64,000 bases of DNA from Staphylococcus aureus (lineage in GTDB: Bacteria > Bacillota > Bacilli > Staphylococcales > Staphylococcaceae), in assembly GCF_001027105.1 (NCBI RefSeq), contig NZ_CP011526.1, positions 1,798,001 to 1,862,000 on the forward strand, in the 5' to 3' direction. The stretch's first letter is position 1, and every line of letters starts with the position of its first letter. The notes under the pieces are model-generated. The model did no database searches. It was not told the origin of the DNA and saw only the letters and a program-made list of their open reading frames with translations. A program made the translations under genes and the position numbers. Shown here piece by piece: positions 41,651-51,135 of the stretch.

Positions 41651-42136
41651 TTACTCTTTTTTCTTTCTTTTTTTATTTTTCTCTCCAGTGAAAGGATCTA
41701 AATATTCTTCCATTGAGATTTGGTCTGCAACGATATCCTCTTGTAATTGATTACGAATATAATTTTCAATCACTTTTTTATTTCTACCTACTGTATCCAC
41801 ATAAAATCCTTTACACCAAAACTTTCTATTTCCATATCTATACTTTAAGTTAGCATGTCTATCAAATATCATTAAACTACTTTTTCCTTTTAAATAGCCA
41901 ACAAATGATGATACCCCAAGTTTGGGTGGTATACTAACTAACATATGGATATGATCTTTACATGCCTCTGCTTCAATTATCTCTACACCTTTTCTTTCAC
42001 ATAATTGACGCAATATAATCCCTATATCTTTTTTTATTTTTCCATATATCACTTGTCTTCTGTATTTAGGTGCAAAGACAATATGATACTTACAATTCCA
42101 TTTTGTATGTGCTAAACTGTTTGTGTCAGATGACAT
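41651..42136 (-). CDS. tnpA: IS200-family Y1 transposase TnpA
   Basis: A 161-residue HUH single-strand transposase. The start WNCKYHIVFAPKYRRQVIYG, the HUH motif KDHIHMLVSIPP and the nucleophile tyrosine in VIENYIRNQ are intact, so it may be active. It ends in a Lys-rich tail. GAGGAG precedes ATG 42136. It catalyses peel-and-paste transposition of its own element. Confidence 0.93.
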   Translation of the reverse strand: MSSDTNSLAHTKWNCKYHIVFAPKYRRQVIYGKIKKDIGIILRQLCERKGVEIIEAEACKDHIHMLVSIPPKLGVSSFVGYLKGKSSLMIFDRHANLKYRYGNRKFWCKGFYVDTVGRNKKVIENYIRNQLQEDIVADQISMEEYLDPFTGEKNKKRKKKE

Positions 42137-42236
42137 TAAATAGCATCTCCTCGTGTTGATTATTTTGGTTGGCTGACCAATATTTATTCTAGCACGTAGA
42201 GATGCATTTTTTGTGACAATGGTAGAACCTTTTCTG

Positions 42237-42259
42237 AACCATACGCATAGCGTATGGTT
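42237..42259 (+). terminator. IS200 boundary hairpin
   Basis: AACCATACGC and GCGTATGGTT with loop ATA, followed on the plus strand by TTCTTTTT. It lies upstream of tnpA and would insulate the transposase from outside transcription, a known IS200 feature. Confidence 0.65.
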
Positions 42260-42276
42260 TTCTTTTTACAATTAAA

Positions 42277-42313
42277 GAGCCAACCGTTGTTATAGTCTAA
42301 CAATGGTTGGCTC
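42277..42313. terminator. Stem-loop downstream of the hydrolase unit
   Basis: GAGCCAACCGTTGTTA and TAACAATGGTTGGCTC form a 16-position stem with one G-T mismatch and loop TAGTC. On the minus strand it is followed by TTTAAT, so it could end the leftward ytkD/hydrolase transcript. Confidence 0.55.
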
Positions 42314-42510
42314 CTCTTATTTTATGTGCTAAAAATTTATAGGCAATTTTATTACAACAATGTACATTTAAGGTGACCTTCATGCCAAAATCGCATCACT
42401 CATTTAATGGAAGCAGCACGTCTTCATATAAAGTACCGATCCCTAATTCAACGCATGTAGTACCACATCTTCAAAGCTTGATAGTTCCCATGCGCACACC
42501 ACGTTTCATA
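42314..42510. other. Gene-less stretch between IS200 and hydrolase gene
   Basis: Close to 200 bases less AT-rich than other intergenic DNA here, with short open frames on both strands but none with a ribosome binding site. It may be a 3' untranslated region or a decayed gene. I recognise nothing in it. Confidence 0.4.
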
Positions 42511-43281
42511 CTAGCTATGCGACTCAACTTGGTTCATAAACTCTTTAATATAAGTCAATGTTTCAACCATCGCTGGTGGTCTTGGCACATGTCCTTCTGC
42601 CATTTGATAAAATGTTTCATGCGTGGCACCTTTTAACTCTAGTTGGTCCGCTAAATAATACGCATGATGAATACCAACTTGCTGGTCTTTCCCTCCATGT
42701 ACAATTAATATTGGCGGACTGTTTTCATTAATGTTTGGAATCGCTTGGCGTGCCTCATATGCCGCTCGATCTTTTTTCGGATGACCAATCATTCTTCGTA
42801 GCATGCCTCTTAAATCGACACGTTCTTCATACATTAAATCAATATCTGAGACACCACCCCAGATTGTATAACTTGTTACTGGTAAGTCTTGAAATGTCAA
42901 CAATCCTTGTAAACCACCTCGCGAAAAACCAACCATGTGGATAAATGCATGTGGATATTTATCATGTAGCAACCTTAATAATTGCGTCACATCATTTAAA
43001 TCGCCACGGTAAAATTCGTCTTTGCCTTCACTCCCATTGTTACCTCGGTAGTATGGCCCAATCACTAAAGTTTGACTATCTGAAAATTGCATTAATCTAC
43101 CTGCGCGCACACGTCCTACTTGACCTTTGCCACCTCGCAAATAAACTACAATGCGATTTACTTCATGATGTGGTGTCATCATTAAAGCTTTTACTTGTAA
43201 GTCATCTGACAAATATGTAATTTCTTCGAATTGATGCGTAAAATATTCAATTGGCATTCGTTTACGTTTGATAAAACCCAA
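42511..43281 (-). CDS. Alpha/beta hydrolase (prolyl oligopeptidase-like esterase)
   Basis: A 256-residue hydrolase with an intact triad: Ser in HMVGFSRGGLQG, Asp in IVHGGKDQQVG and His in AEGHVPRPP. RGGKGQVGRVRAG and IGPYYRGNNGSEG fit the S9/acyl-peptidase-like group. The substrate is unknown. Its likely TTG start (43281), preceded by GAGGGTG, overlaps the end of the Nudix gene by 20 bases, so the two are probably co-translated. Confidence 0.82.
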   Translation of the reverse strand: MGFIKRKRMPIEYFTHQFEEITYLSDDLQVKALMMTPHHEVNRIVVYLRGGKGQVGRVRAGRLMQFSDSQTLVIGPYYRGNNGSEGKDEFYRGDLNDVTQLLRLLHDKYPHAFIHMVGFSRGGLQGLLTFQDLPVTSYTIWGGVSDIDLMYEERVDLRGMLRRMIGHPKKDRAAYEARQAIPNINENSPPILIVHGGKDQQVGIHHAYYLADQLELKGATHETFYQMAEGHVPRPPAMVETLTYIKEFMNQVESHS

Positions 43282-43741
43282 GTGATTGCACCCTCTCTAC
43301 GCATTTTAAAATGGTACTATCTTGCAGTAAGAAACTCCGTTGTGCGAGTTCAATATCATTGATACAGTTAAACAACACTGGCCCTGCTGTTTCTAAATAA
43401 TCGTTCTTGCTTACCAATGATTCAACTTCGATAAAATATACATCTTTTACAAAATCAGTTTGATCATGTGTTTCAATGGTATATTGTGCTATGTAATAAA
43501 TATTTTTAACTTTGGCGCCTGTTTCTTCATATAATTCACGTGTAACTGCTTCAGCACTACTTTCCCCGCGTTCCCTTTTACCACCAGGAAATTCAATCCC
43601 CCGTAAATTATGTTTGGTAAAAAGCAATTGATTTTTAAACGTTGGAATAGCTAGCACATGATTGCCATCTGCTATCTCATTATCCTTTTTAAATGTCAAA
43701 TTAACTTGACGATTATCTTTATCCCTAAACTTCACGCGCAT
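43262..43741 (-). CDS. ytkD: Nudix hydrolase, YtkD-like nucleoside triphosphatase
   Basis: A 159-residue Nudix enzyme. The box reads from GGKRERGESSAEAVTRELYE through ETG and matches GX5EX7REUXEEXGU fully. YtkD-type enzymes hydrolyse (oxidised) nucleoside triphosphates. I choose ATG 43741 (MRVKFRDKDNRQV); an upstream in-frame start exists but overlaps the divergent yidD promoter region. Confidence 0.85.
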   Translation of the reverse strand: MRVKFRDKDNRQVNLTFKKDNEIADGNHVLAIPTFKNQLLFTKHNLRGIEFPGGKRERGESSAEAVTRELYEETGAKVKNIYYIAQYTIETHDQTDFVKDVYFIEVESLVSKNDYLETAGPVLFNCINDIELAQRSFLLQDSTILKCVERVQSLGFYQT

Positions 43742-43800
43742 CACATCCCTACATTGTATGTTAATATAATAGTTAATTACTATCGTTGGAGGCATTAATT

Positions 43801-44058
43801 ATGAAAAAGATATTCTTGGCGATGATTCATTTTTATCAACGTTTCATTTCGCCACTCACTCCACCAACTTGTCGTTTTTATCCAACATGTTCAGAGTACA
43901 CTAGAGAAGCGATTCAATACCACGGTGCTTTCAAAGGCCTTTATTTAGGTATCCGTCGTATTTTAAAATGTCATCCGCTTCATAAAGGCGGCTTTGACCC
44001 TGTTCCGTTAAAAAAAGACAAGTCAGCAAGCAAGCATTCACATAAACATAACCATTAA
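43801..44058 (+). CDS. yidD: Membrane protein insertion efficiency factor YidD
   Basis: An 85-residue protein with the family core [40 protein letters not shown], and [13 protein letters not shown]. YidD helps YidC-mediated insertion of membrane proteins. The C-terminus is His- and Lys-rich. GGAGGC precedes ATG 43801. It is divergent from ytkD and convergent with menC, ending four bases from it. Confidence 0.92.
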
Positions 44059-45056
44059 TATGGTTGTAATTGAGTTATATCCACTAAAGGGGGGCGAAAT
44101 TCGAGTCGCCCCTCTTTTAATATGCCTGAATGCGCCACCACATCTTGTTCAAAATAATAACCTGCTGGTGTAACATCTCCTGGATAATCACCTTTACGAG
44201 CAAGCATCGCTGTAAAATAGCGGCTTAAACCATATTCGTACATGCCGCCAATAACCACTTTTGCACCATGACTTTTCAAAGTATCAATTGCCGTTTGCAC
44301 TTTATCAATGCCACCTAGACGAAATGGTTTTAATACAACAACTTTCACATTGTATAATTCTATCAAATTAATTATGTCCAACAACGATGTTGCCTTTTCA
44401 TCAAGGGCTATTGGAGGTATTGTTCCATCCGCTACTTCATCAAGCATGGAGATATCTTTAAATGGCTCTTCGATATAAAGAACCTGTTCACGCGCTAATA
44501 ACTGTAACTGTGTGAAATCTTGACGATCCAAGGACTCATTTGCATCTATAACCAATTGAAAGTGAAAGTCTAATTCCCGTAACACTCTAATTTGATGCAT
44601 GATTTGAGGCGTCCATTTTAATTTAATTCTGGTCGGCTTTGTTGCTTTTAATGACTCTAGTTGTTTATTTGATAAGCCGCTCGCTGTCGCTCCATATGCT
44701 ACTGAAAATGAAGGCAGTACATGAAACATTTGATACAATGCCATGACAATAGTTGCCCTTGCAGCAGGCGTATTTTCCAATGAATCTACTAATTTTAGTG
44801 CTGCTTCATACGTTTCAAATGATTTATTTCTATTATCTTCGAACCATTGCTCAATTACATGTTTCACTGAGGCAATTGTTTCATGATCATACCAATCTGT
44901 TTGAAAAGCGTTACATTCCCCGAAATATGCATTTCCTTTGTCATCAATCAATTCGATAAACAAACAATCACGATGCGTTAAAGTGACTTTCGGTGTTACA
45001 ATTTGTGACTTAAATGGCTCACTATATTTATAAAAATGCAAAGCTGTCAACTTCAT
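44055..45056 (-). CDS. menC: o-Succinylbenzoate synthase
   Basis: A 333-residue enolase-superfamily enzyme of menaquinone synthesis. The catalytic and metal residues appear in RIKLKWTP (Lys), LVIDANES (Asp), LYIEEPFKD (Glu), IALDEKAT (Asp) and [10 protein letters not shown] (Lys). It dehydrates SHCHC to o-succinylbenzoate, the substrate of MenE. GAGGATG precedes ATG 45056, four bases after the menE stop codon, so they are one operon. Confidence 0.93.
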
Positions 45057-45060
45057 CAAA

Positions 45061-46539
45061 TCATCCTCTATACAACTTATTTCTTTGTAATTTACCTGTT
45101 GATGTATAAGGTAAAGTATCAACCTTTTCAAAGTGTTTCGGTACTTTATATTTCGCTAAATGTTGTGATAAATATGCAATCAATTGTGCCTTTGAAATGT
45201 CACTTTCACTGACAAAATATAATTTAGGCACTTGGCCCCAAGTATCATCAGGATGCCCTACACATACTGCGTCACTGATACCTGGAAATTGCTTCGCTAC
45301 CGTTTCAATTTGATATGGATAAATATTTTCACCGCCACTAATAATTAAATCTTTACGTCGGTCATAAATCATGACATAACCTTCATGATCTATTTCAGCA
45401 ATGTCACCCGTATTAAAATAACCATTTTCAAACGTACCCGTTAAATCTGTTGGATACAAATATACATTCATCACATTGGCGCCTTTAATCATTAATTCTC
45501 CATGACCTTCTTTATTAGGATTTTTAATTTTTACGTCAACATTGGCACTTGGCATCCCTACAGTGTCAGGACGTGCATGCAACATTTCCGGTGTTGCTGT
45601 TAAAAATTGCGAACATGTCTCAGTCATACCAAATGAATTATAAATTGGCAGGTTATATTGTAATGCCGTCTCTATCATAGTGGCAGATAATTTAGCACCG
45701 CCGAGTAATATTTTTTGTAAATTATAAGGTTCATGTAAACCTTGTTGCATAAGCCAATTTAAAGTTTGTGGCACAAGCGAAATGTGCGTGATTCGTTCAT
45801 TTTTAATCATCGTTAAAATTTGTTCGGCATTGAATTTATCAACAATGCGCACAGTAAAACCTTCAATAACAGCTCTTAAAAGTACACTGAGACCCGAAAT
45901 ATGATAAATCGGCAAGACAGATAGCCAATTAGTGTCACGATCAAATCCCAAGCTCTCTTTACATCCGATTGCACTGGCATAATGATTACGAAACGTTTGT
46001 GGCACCGCTTTTTGAGGGCCCGTTGTCCCTGATGTAAACATAATCGATGCAATGTCATCTAAATTAAATGATGTATTTAATATGTTGGACGGCGACTCTT
46101 TCGGCACCACAGTTTCATTCGATGTTTCATATTGGATACCCATTGTGTTGTCCAACAAACTGTTCGTTGTAATATCCCTTCCAGCGAATTCAATATCATC
46201 CAGCGATACAATTTGAAACCCTCGTAATTCCAGTGGCAAGGTACAAAAAATCAATTGTACATCGATTGACTTCATCTGATTCGTCATCTCATTAGGTGTC
46301 AACCTTGTATTAATCATCGCAATTTCAATATTTGCCAACCAACATGCATGTATTAAAATGATCGATTGAATCGAATTATCTATGTATAGCCCAACACGAG
46401 ATTGTTGATAAGCCTTGAGTCTTTTAGCCAATAGACTCGCTTCACAGTATAAATTTTGATAAGTATAAGATTCTTGACCGTCTGTTATCGCAATATGATG
46501 TCCATTTTGTTGTGCTTGTTTATATAACCAAAAGTCCAT
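45061..46539 (-). CDS. menE: o-Succinylbenzoate-CoA ligase
   Basis: A 492-residue acyl-adenylate-forming enzyme. The AMP-binding loop [15 protein letters not shown], the A5 motif [11 protein letters not shown], and A8/A10 motifs ([27 protein letters not shown]) are all present. It activates o-succinylbenzoate with CoA for menaquinone. It precedes menC, and a terminator downstream of the convergent intergenic side isolates the unit. Confidence 0.93.
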
Positions 46540-46621
46540 GCGTTATTCCTCCAAAATCATTTACATTATAATTATAACGATTTTATGACATTCTAGCAGT
46601 GGTTATGTTTAAAAATATAAA

Positions 46622-46695
46622 AAAGTAGACGAATTGATGCATTGATATGATTGTTATAATGCTCAATACATATCGTTATATCATTCGTCTACTAT
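46622..46695. terminator. Stem-loop between menE and lipoprotein gene
   Basis: AGTAGACGAAT (46624-46634) and ATTCGTCTACT (46683-46693) enclose a 48-base loop with further short stems. It follows the stop of the leftward lipoprotein gene. Confidence 0.6.
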
Positions 46696-46697
46696 TA

Positions 46698-47180
46698 TCA
46701 GTTATTTTTATTTAATTTTAGTGTCATTCTGTCATTTTGATGTGGTGATTTACCCATTGTTGCCACATCATCTGCAATGTCAATTGGTATACGGTTCATG
46801 TCTTGTAATGCACTTAAATGGAATACTTCATCATCTAAATTTTCAATGAGATATACATAATATGTTACCTTGTCCTTTTTATATTTTAACGTTTTCCAAA
46901 AGTCCGGCTTGCAATTCAATACATTATCCGGAATATATTCAATAAATAAGTAACGTTTGCTGCCTACTTTGTCTATGAAATATTTTGCAGTGCCTTTTTC
47001 TATACCTCTTATATGTGCATAGTCTGCTGAAAAGTAAATACTACCTATTGTTTCATTATGTTGTTGTATTTCAAATCGTTGGCCTACTATTTTATTATTT
47101 GTGCTACAACTACTTAAAAAAATCAGTAGATATAGCATTAAACATATTTTCATCCCCTTGAATTTTAAAAACTTTTTCAA
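46698..47180 (-). CDS. Putative lipoprotein, unknown function
   Basis: A 160-residue secreted protein. A short signal peptide ends in the lipobox LIFLSSCSTN, so it should be lipidated at Cys. The mature part (RFEIQQHNETIGSIYFSADY) shows no known domain. AGAGGTG seven bases before TTG 47180 supports that start; an internal ATG at 47153 has its purine block too close. Confidence 0.7.
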   Translation of the reverse strand: MKKFLKFKGMKICLMLYLLIFLSSCSTNNKIVGQRFEIQQHNETIGSIYFSADYAHIRGIEKGTAKYFIDKVGSKRYLFIEYIPDNVLNCKPDFWKTLKYKKDKVTYYVYLIENLDDEVFHLSALQDMNRIPIDIADDVATMGKSPHQNDRMTLKLNKNN

Positions 47181-47367
47181 AAGCAACACCTCTAAAAATA
47201 AATACAATATATTATAGCAAATAGAAATTATTATTTTGTTAAATTATGTTGTCATGTTCGTGTCATTTTGAGTCGTAATACAACTTTACAATTATTAAAT
47301 TAACACTTCTACAATCCAAAAATATTTTTAAAGTTTTGAAAAAAATTAAAGTATTTCCACTACTAAT
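47181..47367. other. Divergent intergenic region
   Basis: AT-rich DNA between the leftward lipoprotein gene and the promoter of the Excalibur gene. No ORF or structure stands out. Confidence 0.4.
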
Positions 47368-47408
47368 TTGGTAAAATATGATTATGTGATATAGTGAAAG
47401 CGTTTTAC
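47368..47408 (+). promoter_or_regulatory. Promoter of the Excalibur-domain gene with cre-like site
   Basis: TTGGTA (47368-47373) and TATAGT (47390-47395) lie 16 bases apart. TGAAAGCGTTTTAC (47395-47408) follows directly; its reverse complement matches 12 of 14 cre positions. Catabolite control is possible but weakly supported. Confidence 0.5.
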
Positions 47409-47491
47409 ACTTAATAACTCCCTCTTAAATGCATCCAGGTTTTATGTAGTAAATCATGAAAATAACATATAAATATAGAGGAGATTTACCT

Positions 47492-48106
47492 TTGAATACA
47501 GAGAACAACAAGAATCAAAACCAATCTGTTAAAAATTCTGAAAGACGCGGCATGTTAAAAGGATGCGGCGGTTGCCTTATTTCTTTTATTTTATTAATAA
47601 TCTTATTATCAGCCTGTTCAATGATGTTTAGTAATAATGACAATTCCACTAATAATCAATCATCAAAAACGCAATTAACTCAAAAAGATGAAAATAAAAA
47701 TGAAGATAAGCCTGAGGAAAAATCAGAAACAGCAACAGATGAGGATTTACAATCAACCGAAGAAGTACCTGCAAATGAAAATACTGAAAATAATCAACAT
47801 GAAATTGATGAAATAACAACAAAAGATCAATCAGACGATGATATTAACACACCAAACGTTGCAGAAGATAAATCACAAGACGACTTGAAAGATGATTTAA
47901 AAGAAAAGCAACAATCAAGTAACCATCATCAATCCACGCAACCTAAGACCTCACCATCAACTGAAACAAACACGCAACAATCATTTGCTAATTGTAAGCA
48001 ACTTAGACAAGTATATCCGAATGGTGTCACTGCCGATCATCCAGCATATCGACCACATTTAGATAGAGATAAAGATAAACGTGCATGTGAACCTGATAAA
48101 TATTAA
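47492..48106 (+). CDS. Membrane/lipoprotein-like protein with C-terminal Excalibur domain
   Basis: About 204 residues. A short cytoplasmic head carries KGCGGCLISFILLIILLSAC, a membrane segment ending in a lipobox-like LSAC. A long acidic, Asn/Glu/Asp-rich linker follows. The last 40 residues form an Excalibur calcium-binding domain (FANCKQLRQVYPNGV, then DRDKDKRACEPDKY). AGAGGAG before TTG 47492 sets the start. The head motif GCGGCL recurs in the next gene. Confidence 0.75.
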   Translation: MNTENNKNQNQSVKNSERRGMLKGCGGCLISFILLIILLSACSMMFSNNDNSTNNQSSKTQLTQKDENKNEDKPEEKSETATDEDLQSTEEVPANENTENNQHEIDEITTKDQSDDDINTPNVAEDKSQDDLKDDLKEKQQSSNHHQSTQPKTSPSTETNTQQSFANCKQLRQVYPNGVTADHPAYRPHLDRDKDKRACEPDKY

Positions 48107-48186
48107 ACAACAAGCGAATTGAATTCAAATTGTATTTAGCTTTATGCACTAATCACATAGTAAATAATGAGGGAGATTTTTTAGGC

Positions 48187-49182
48187 ATGAGCAATCAATT
48201 CAAAAGCGAAGAAGAGCGAAGACAATGGGAACAATTCCAAGCTTTCCAAAATCAACAAAACCAACAGAACCAGCAATACGGACAAAAGAAATCTAAAAAA
48301 GGATGGTTCTGGGGCTGTGGTGGTTGTCTAGTATTATTTATTTTAATTATCATCGGTATTTCAGCTTGTACAGCTGGTATTACAGGTAACCTTGGCGGAA
48401 ATAGTTCTAAAGAAACGAACAAAACCCATAAAATCGGTGAAACTGTTAAAAATGGCGACCTTGAAGTCACTGTAAATTCAGTGGAAACTATGAAATCTGT
48501 AGGACCATCTCTTGCACCAACAAACGCTAAAGGTATATTTGTCGTTGCTGATGTGACGATTAAAAACAAAGGTAAAGAAGCGTTAACAATTGATAGTTCA
48601 ATGTTTAAGCTAAAATCCGGTGATAAAACATTTGAAGCAGATAATACAGGTTCAATGTCTGCTAATCAAAGTGACAATGGTAGTATAGAAAATTCATTTT
48701 TCTTACAGCGTATAAATCCAGATAGCACTGCTCAAGGTAAAATTGTTTTCGATGTGTCAGAAAACATAGCCAACGCAAAAGATAAAAAATTAGAAGTTAT
48801 TTCTAGTTTATTTAGCGTCAAGAAGATTACATTTGATTTATCCGATGCTAAAAAAACATCAAAAGCTAAAAAAGACAAGCAAGATACAGAAGTAGCTGTT
48901 GCGAGTTCAAATAGCGATAATGTAAGTTATGAAGCTTCGGCTACTACACCTGCTACAACTTCTAGTGCGGATACTGATTCTGAAGATAGCGAAAAGTCTA
49001 GTAAAGATGAGGATAAGCAGAATGCGTCTAAAAGTGATAAATCTAGTGTAGAAAAAAGTGAATCTAATGAGGAAACTGCTCCTGTAGAGCCCATGCCCCA
49101 TAGCAAACCTACCACTAGTGAAGCACCACCTAGCCAAAATATTCACAATGAAGATAGCATGTACGACGCTTCAACAGAATAA
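48187..49182 (+). CDS. DUF4352 surface protein with TM anchor
   Basis: About 331 residues. A Gln-rich head (QNQQNQQNQQYGQKK) is followed by GWFWGCGGCLVLFILIIIGI, a membrane segment ending in SAC. A DUF4352 immunoglobulin-like domain follows at about 75-215 (KNGDLEVTVNSVETM, GIFVVADVTIKNKG). A Ser/Glu/Lys-rich tail ends the protein. It shares the GCGGCL anchor style with its upstream neighbour. GGGAG precedes ATG 48187. The function is unknown. Confidence 0.8.
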   Translation: MSNQFKSEEERRQWEQFQAFQNQQNQQNQQYGQKKSKKGWFWGCGGCLVLFILIIIGISACTAGITGNLGGNSSKETNKTHKIGETVKNGDLEVTVNSVETMKSVGPSLAPTNAKGIFVVADVTIKNKGKEALTIDSSMFKLKSGDKTFEADNTGSMSANQSDNGSIENSFFLQRINPDSTAQGKIVFDVSENIANAKDKKLEVISSLFSVKKITFDLSDAKKTSKAKKDKQDTEVAVASSNSDNVSYEASATTPATTSSADTDSEDSEKSSKDEDKQNASKSDKSSVEKSESNEETAPVEPMPHSKPTTSEAPPSQNIHNEDSMYDASTE

Positions 49183-49188
49183 AATTTC

Positions 49189-49214
49189 AGGGTAGCTCGG
49201 CTACCCTTCTTTTA
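49189..49214 (+). terminator. Terminator after the DUF4352 gene
   Basis: GGGTAG and CTACCC with loop CTCGG, followed by TTCTTTT, eight bases past the stop codon. Confidence 0.8.
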
Positions 49215-49257
49215 CGGAAAAATTAATTATACATAATCAAATCAAGGAGATAAAAAA

Positions 49258-49884
49258 ATGAAATTCAAAGCTATCGTTGCAATCACATTATCATTGTCAC
49301 TATTAACTGCCTGTGGTGCTAATCAACATAAAGAAAATAGTAGTAAATCAAATGACACTAATAAAAAGACGCAACAAACTGACAACACTACACAGTCAAA
49401 TACAGAAAAGCAAATGACACCACAAGAAGCCGAAGATATAGTTCGAAACGATTACAAAGCAAGAGGCGTTAATGAATATCAAACATTAAATTATAAAACA
49501 AATCTTGAACGAAGCAATGAACATGAATATTATGTTGAACATCTAGTCCGCGATGCAGTTGGCACACCATTAAAACGTTGTGCTATTGTTAATCGACACA
49601 ATGGCACAATTATTAATATTTTTGATGATATGTCAGAAAAAGACAAAGAAGAATTTGAAGCATTTAAAAAGAGAAGCCCTAAATACAATCCAGGTATGAA
49701 CAATCATGATGAAACAGATGGTGAGTCAGAAGACATTCAACATCATGACATTGATAATAACAAAGCAATTCAAAATGACATACCAGATCAAAAAGTCGAC
49801 GATAAAAATGATAAAAATGCTGTTAATAAAGAAGAAAAACATGATAATGGGGCAAATAATTCTGAAGAAACTAAAGTTAAATAA
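49258..49884 (+). CDS. Lipoprotein, unknown function
   Basis: A 208-residue secreted lipoprotein. The signal KFKAIVAITLSLSLLTACGA has a clear lipobox (LTAC). The middle (about 55-125, MTPQEAEDIVRNDYKARGV, HNGTIINIFDD) has a helix-strand pattern reminiscent of PepSY-like folds. The tail is low-complexity and acidic. AAGGAG precedes the ATG. Confidence 0.78.
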   Translation: MKFKAIVAITLSLSLLTACGANQHKENSSKSNDTNKKTQQTDNTTQSNTEKQMTPQEAEDIVRNDYKARGVNEYQTLNYKTNLERSNEHEYYVEHLVRDAVGTPLKRCAIVNRHNGTIINIFDDMSEKDKEEFEAFKKRSPKYNPGMNNHDETDGESEDIQHHDIDNNKAIQNDIPDQKVDDKNDKNAVNKEEKHDNGANNSEETKVK

Positions 49885-49924
49885 TGGCATACTTTGATTA
49901 ATCGTAATTTTTAGGAGAAACGCT

Positions 49925-50269
49925 ATGATAACATTTGAGAATATACAACAACTTGAGAAATACACCTTAATGACTATGCATGGTCTTTTTAATCAACTTA
50001 AACTCGGCATTATTTCAATCGAAAACGCAGAGCATACGCTTTTTACACCTTATATGTTGGAAACGCTCTCTTCCCTAGGCGTGAAAGACAGCATTGTCGA
50101 TTTAATTCATAAAGGGACTGAATTAGAAGACTTTGCGGCATTTAATTTATCAATTGAAGACACAGTTACAGTCTGTTTACAAAGAACTGAAGAACTATTA
50201 AAACAATACAAAAATGTGGAATTCAATGACAAAATATTAATCAATTGGCGTATTATACAAGAGAAATAG
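49925..50269 (+). CDS. DUF3969-like small protein
   Basis: A 114-residue soluble protein beginning MITFENIQQLEKYTLMTMHG, alpha-helical throughout. It resembles staphylococcal proteins annotated as DUF3969. AGGAGAAA precedes the ATG. No catalytic motif is visible. Confidence 0.65.
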   Translation: MITFENIQQLEKYTLMTMHGLFNQLKLGIISIENAEHTLFTPYMLETLSSLGVKDSIVDLIHKGTELEDFAAFNLSIEDTVTVCLQRTEELLKQYKNVEFNDKILINWRIIQEK

Positions 50270-50366
50270 ACATATAAAAGTCGAATGTAACTACGTGAGT
50301 ATTGATTTTATTCTTTGTAAATTACAAGCATTTCATATTATAAAGTTTGAAAAGAGGTATATTGAA

Positions 50367-50918
50367 ATGGAGAAAAATGAATATATAGCTAAATATAATG
50401 AATATAGTCAATTATTAGACGCTACATACTCGCAAGCTGTAGCATACCTTTTAAGTAAATATGGCGCTGTAACCGATGATTATTATAAAGAAAAATCATA
50501 CACGCGATTTTTAAATGGAGAAATCAAAAGTATTTCAAAAGGAAAATACACTAGAGCTAGCGAAGGATTATATTGCCATCATATAAGCGAGGACAAATTC
50601 CAAAATCTATCTGATCTAAGATTCATTTCCAAATTTAAGTACTCATACGACGTTCAAAAGAAAGAAAACTTAGTGTACTGTGATCTAATCGAGCATTTAA
50701 TTTTACATGCAATTATTACAAAAGAATCCCATGGCCAATTTGGTGTAGCTGGATTATGTCAAATGATCAAACCAACAGTCATTGATTGGTACATTGGCGA
50801 ATATAATCCAAAACCAGCATGGATGCAAGCCACCAAAGCACGTGCCTATTTGCCTGGAATATTAGTAGAGAAATTACTCATTAAAATTGACGATATGTTA
50901 AAAGGAATAGAAATATAA
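50367..50918 (+). CDS. Hypothetical protein, 183 residues
   Basis: It begins MEKNEYIAKYNEYSQLLDAT after AAGAGGTA, so ATG 50367 is preferred over an earlier frame opening at 50295. The protein is basic and mostly helical, with GQFGVAGLCQMIKPTVIDWY near residue 130. I recognise no family. Confidence 0.6.
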   Translation: MEKNEYIAKYNEYSQLLDATYSQAVAYLLSKYGAVTDDYYKEKSYTRFLNGEIKSISKGKYTRASEGLYCHHISEDKFQNLSDLRFISKFKYSYDVQKKENLVYCDLIEHLILHAIITKESHGQFGVAGLCQMIKPTVIDWYIGEYNPKPAWMQATKARAYLPGILVEKLLIKIDDMLKGIEI

Positions 50919-51019
50919 GATTTCCTTGAGTCTAGATAAATGATTAATGTAGATTTATTTTTTGCTGTTGAGATTTTGTTATAGATGTTTAAACCTGTAA
51001 TTAAATATATTTTATAAAA

Positions 51020-51078
51020 TAGACCACGCATACCTATCTATAAACGGACAATGTTTATAAATGAGTTTGCATGGTCTT
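51020..51078. terminator. Two-tier palindrome between convergent genes
   Basis: Outer arms AGACCACGCA and TGCATGGTCT (one mismatch) enclose a second perfect stem TATAAAC/GTTTATA. It probably terminates both flanking genes. Confidence 0.6.
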
Positions 51079-51135
51079 GAATTGTATTAAATTTCTTTTG
51101 GTTTTAATAAATCGACTAGATTTTCACAATATTTA

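Larger units (their letters stand above)
41531..42262 (-). mobile_element. IS200-type insertion element
   Basis: About 730 bases with one Y1 transposase gene and structured ends, as in IS200/IS605-family elements. One end has the hairpin AAACCACCCG/CGGGTGGTTT (41533-41558) followed by TTCTGCGGCTATAAGCC. The other has ACCATACGC/GCGTATGGT (42237-42259). No tnpB gene is present. The exact cleavage sites are not resolved. It sits between pckA and a hydrolase gene. Confidence 0.75.
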
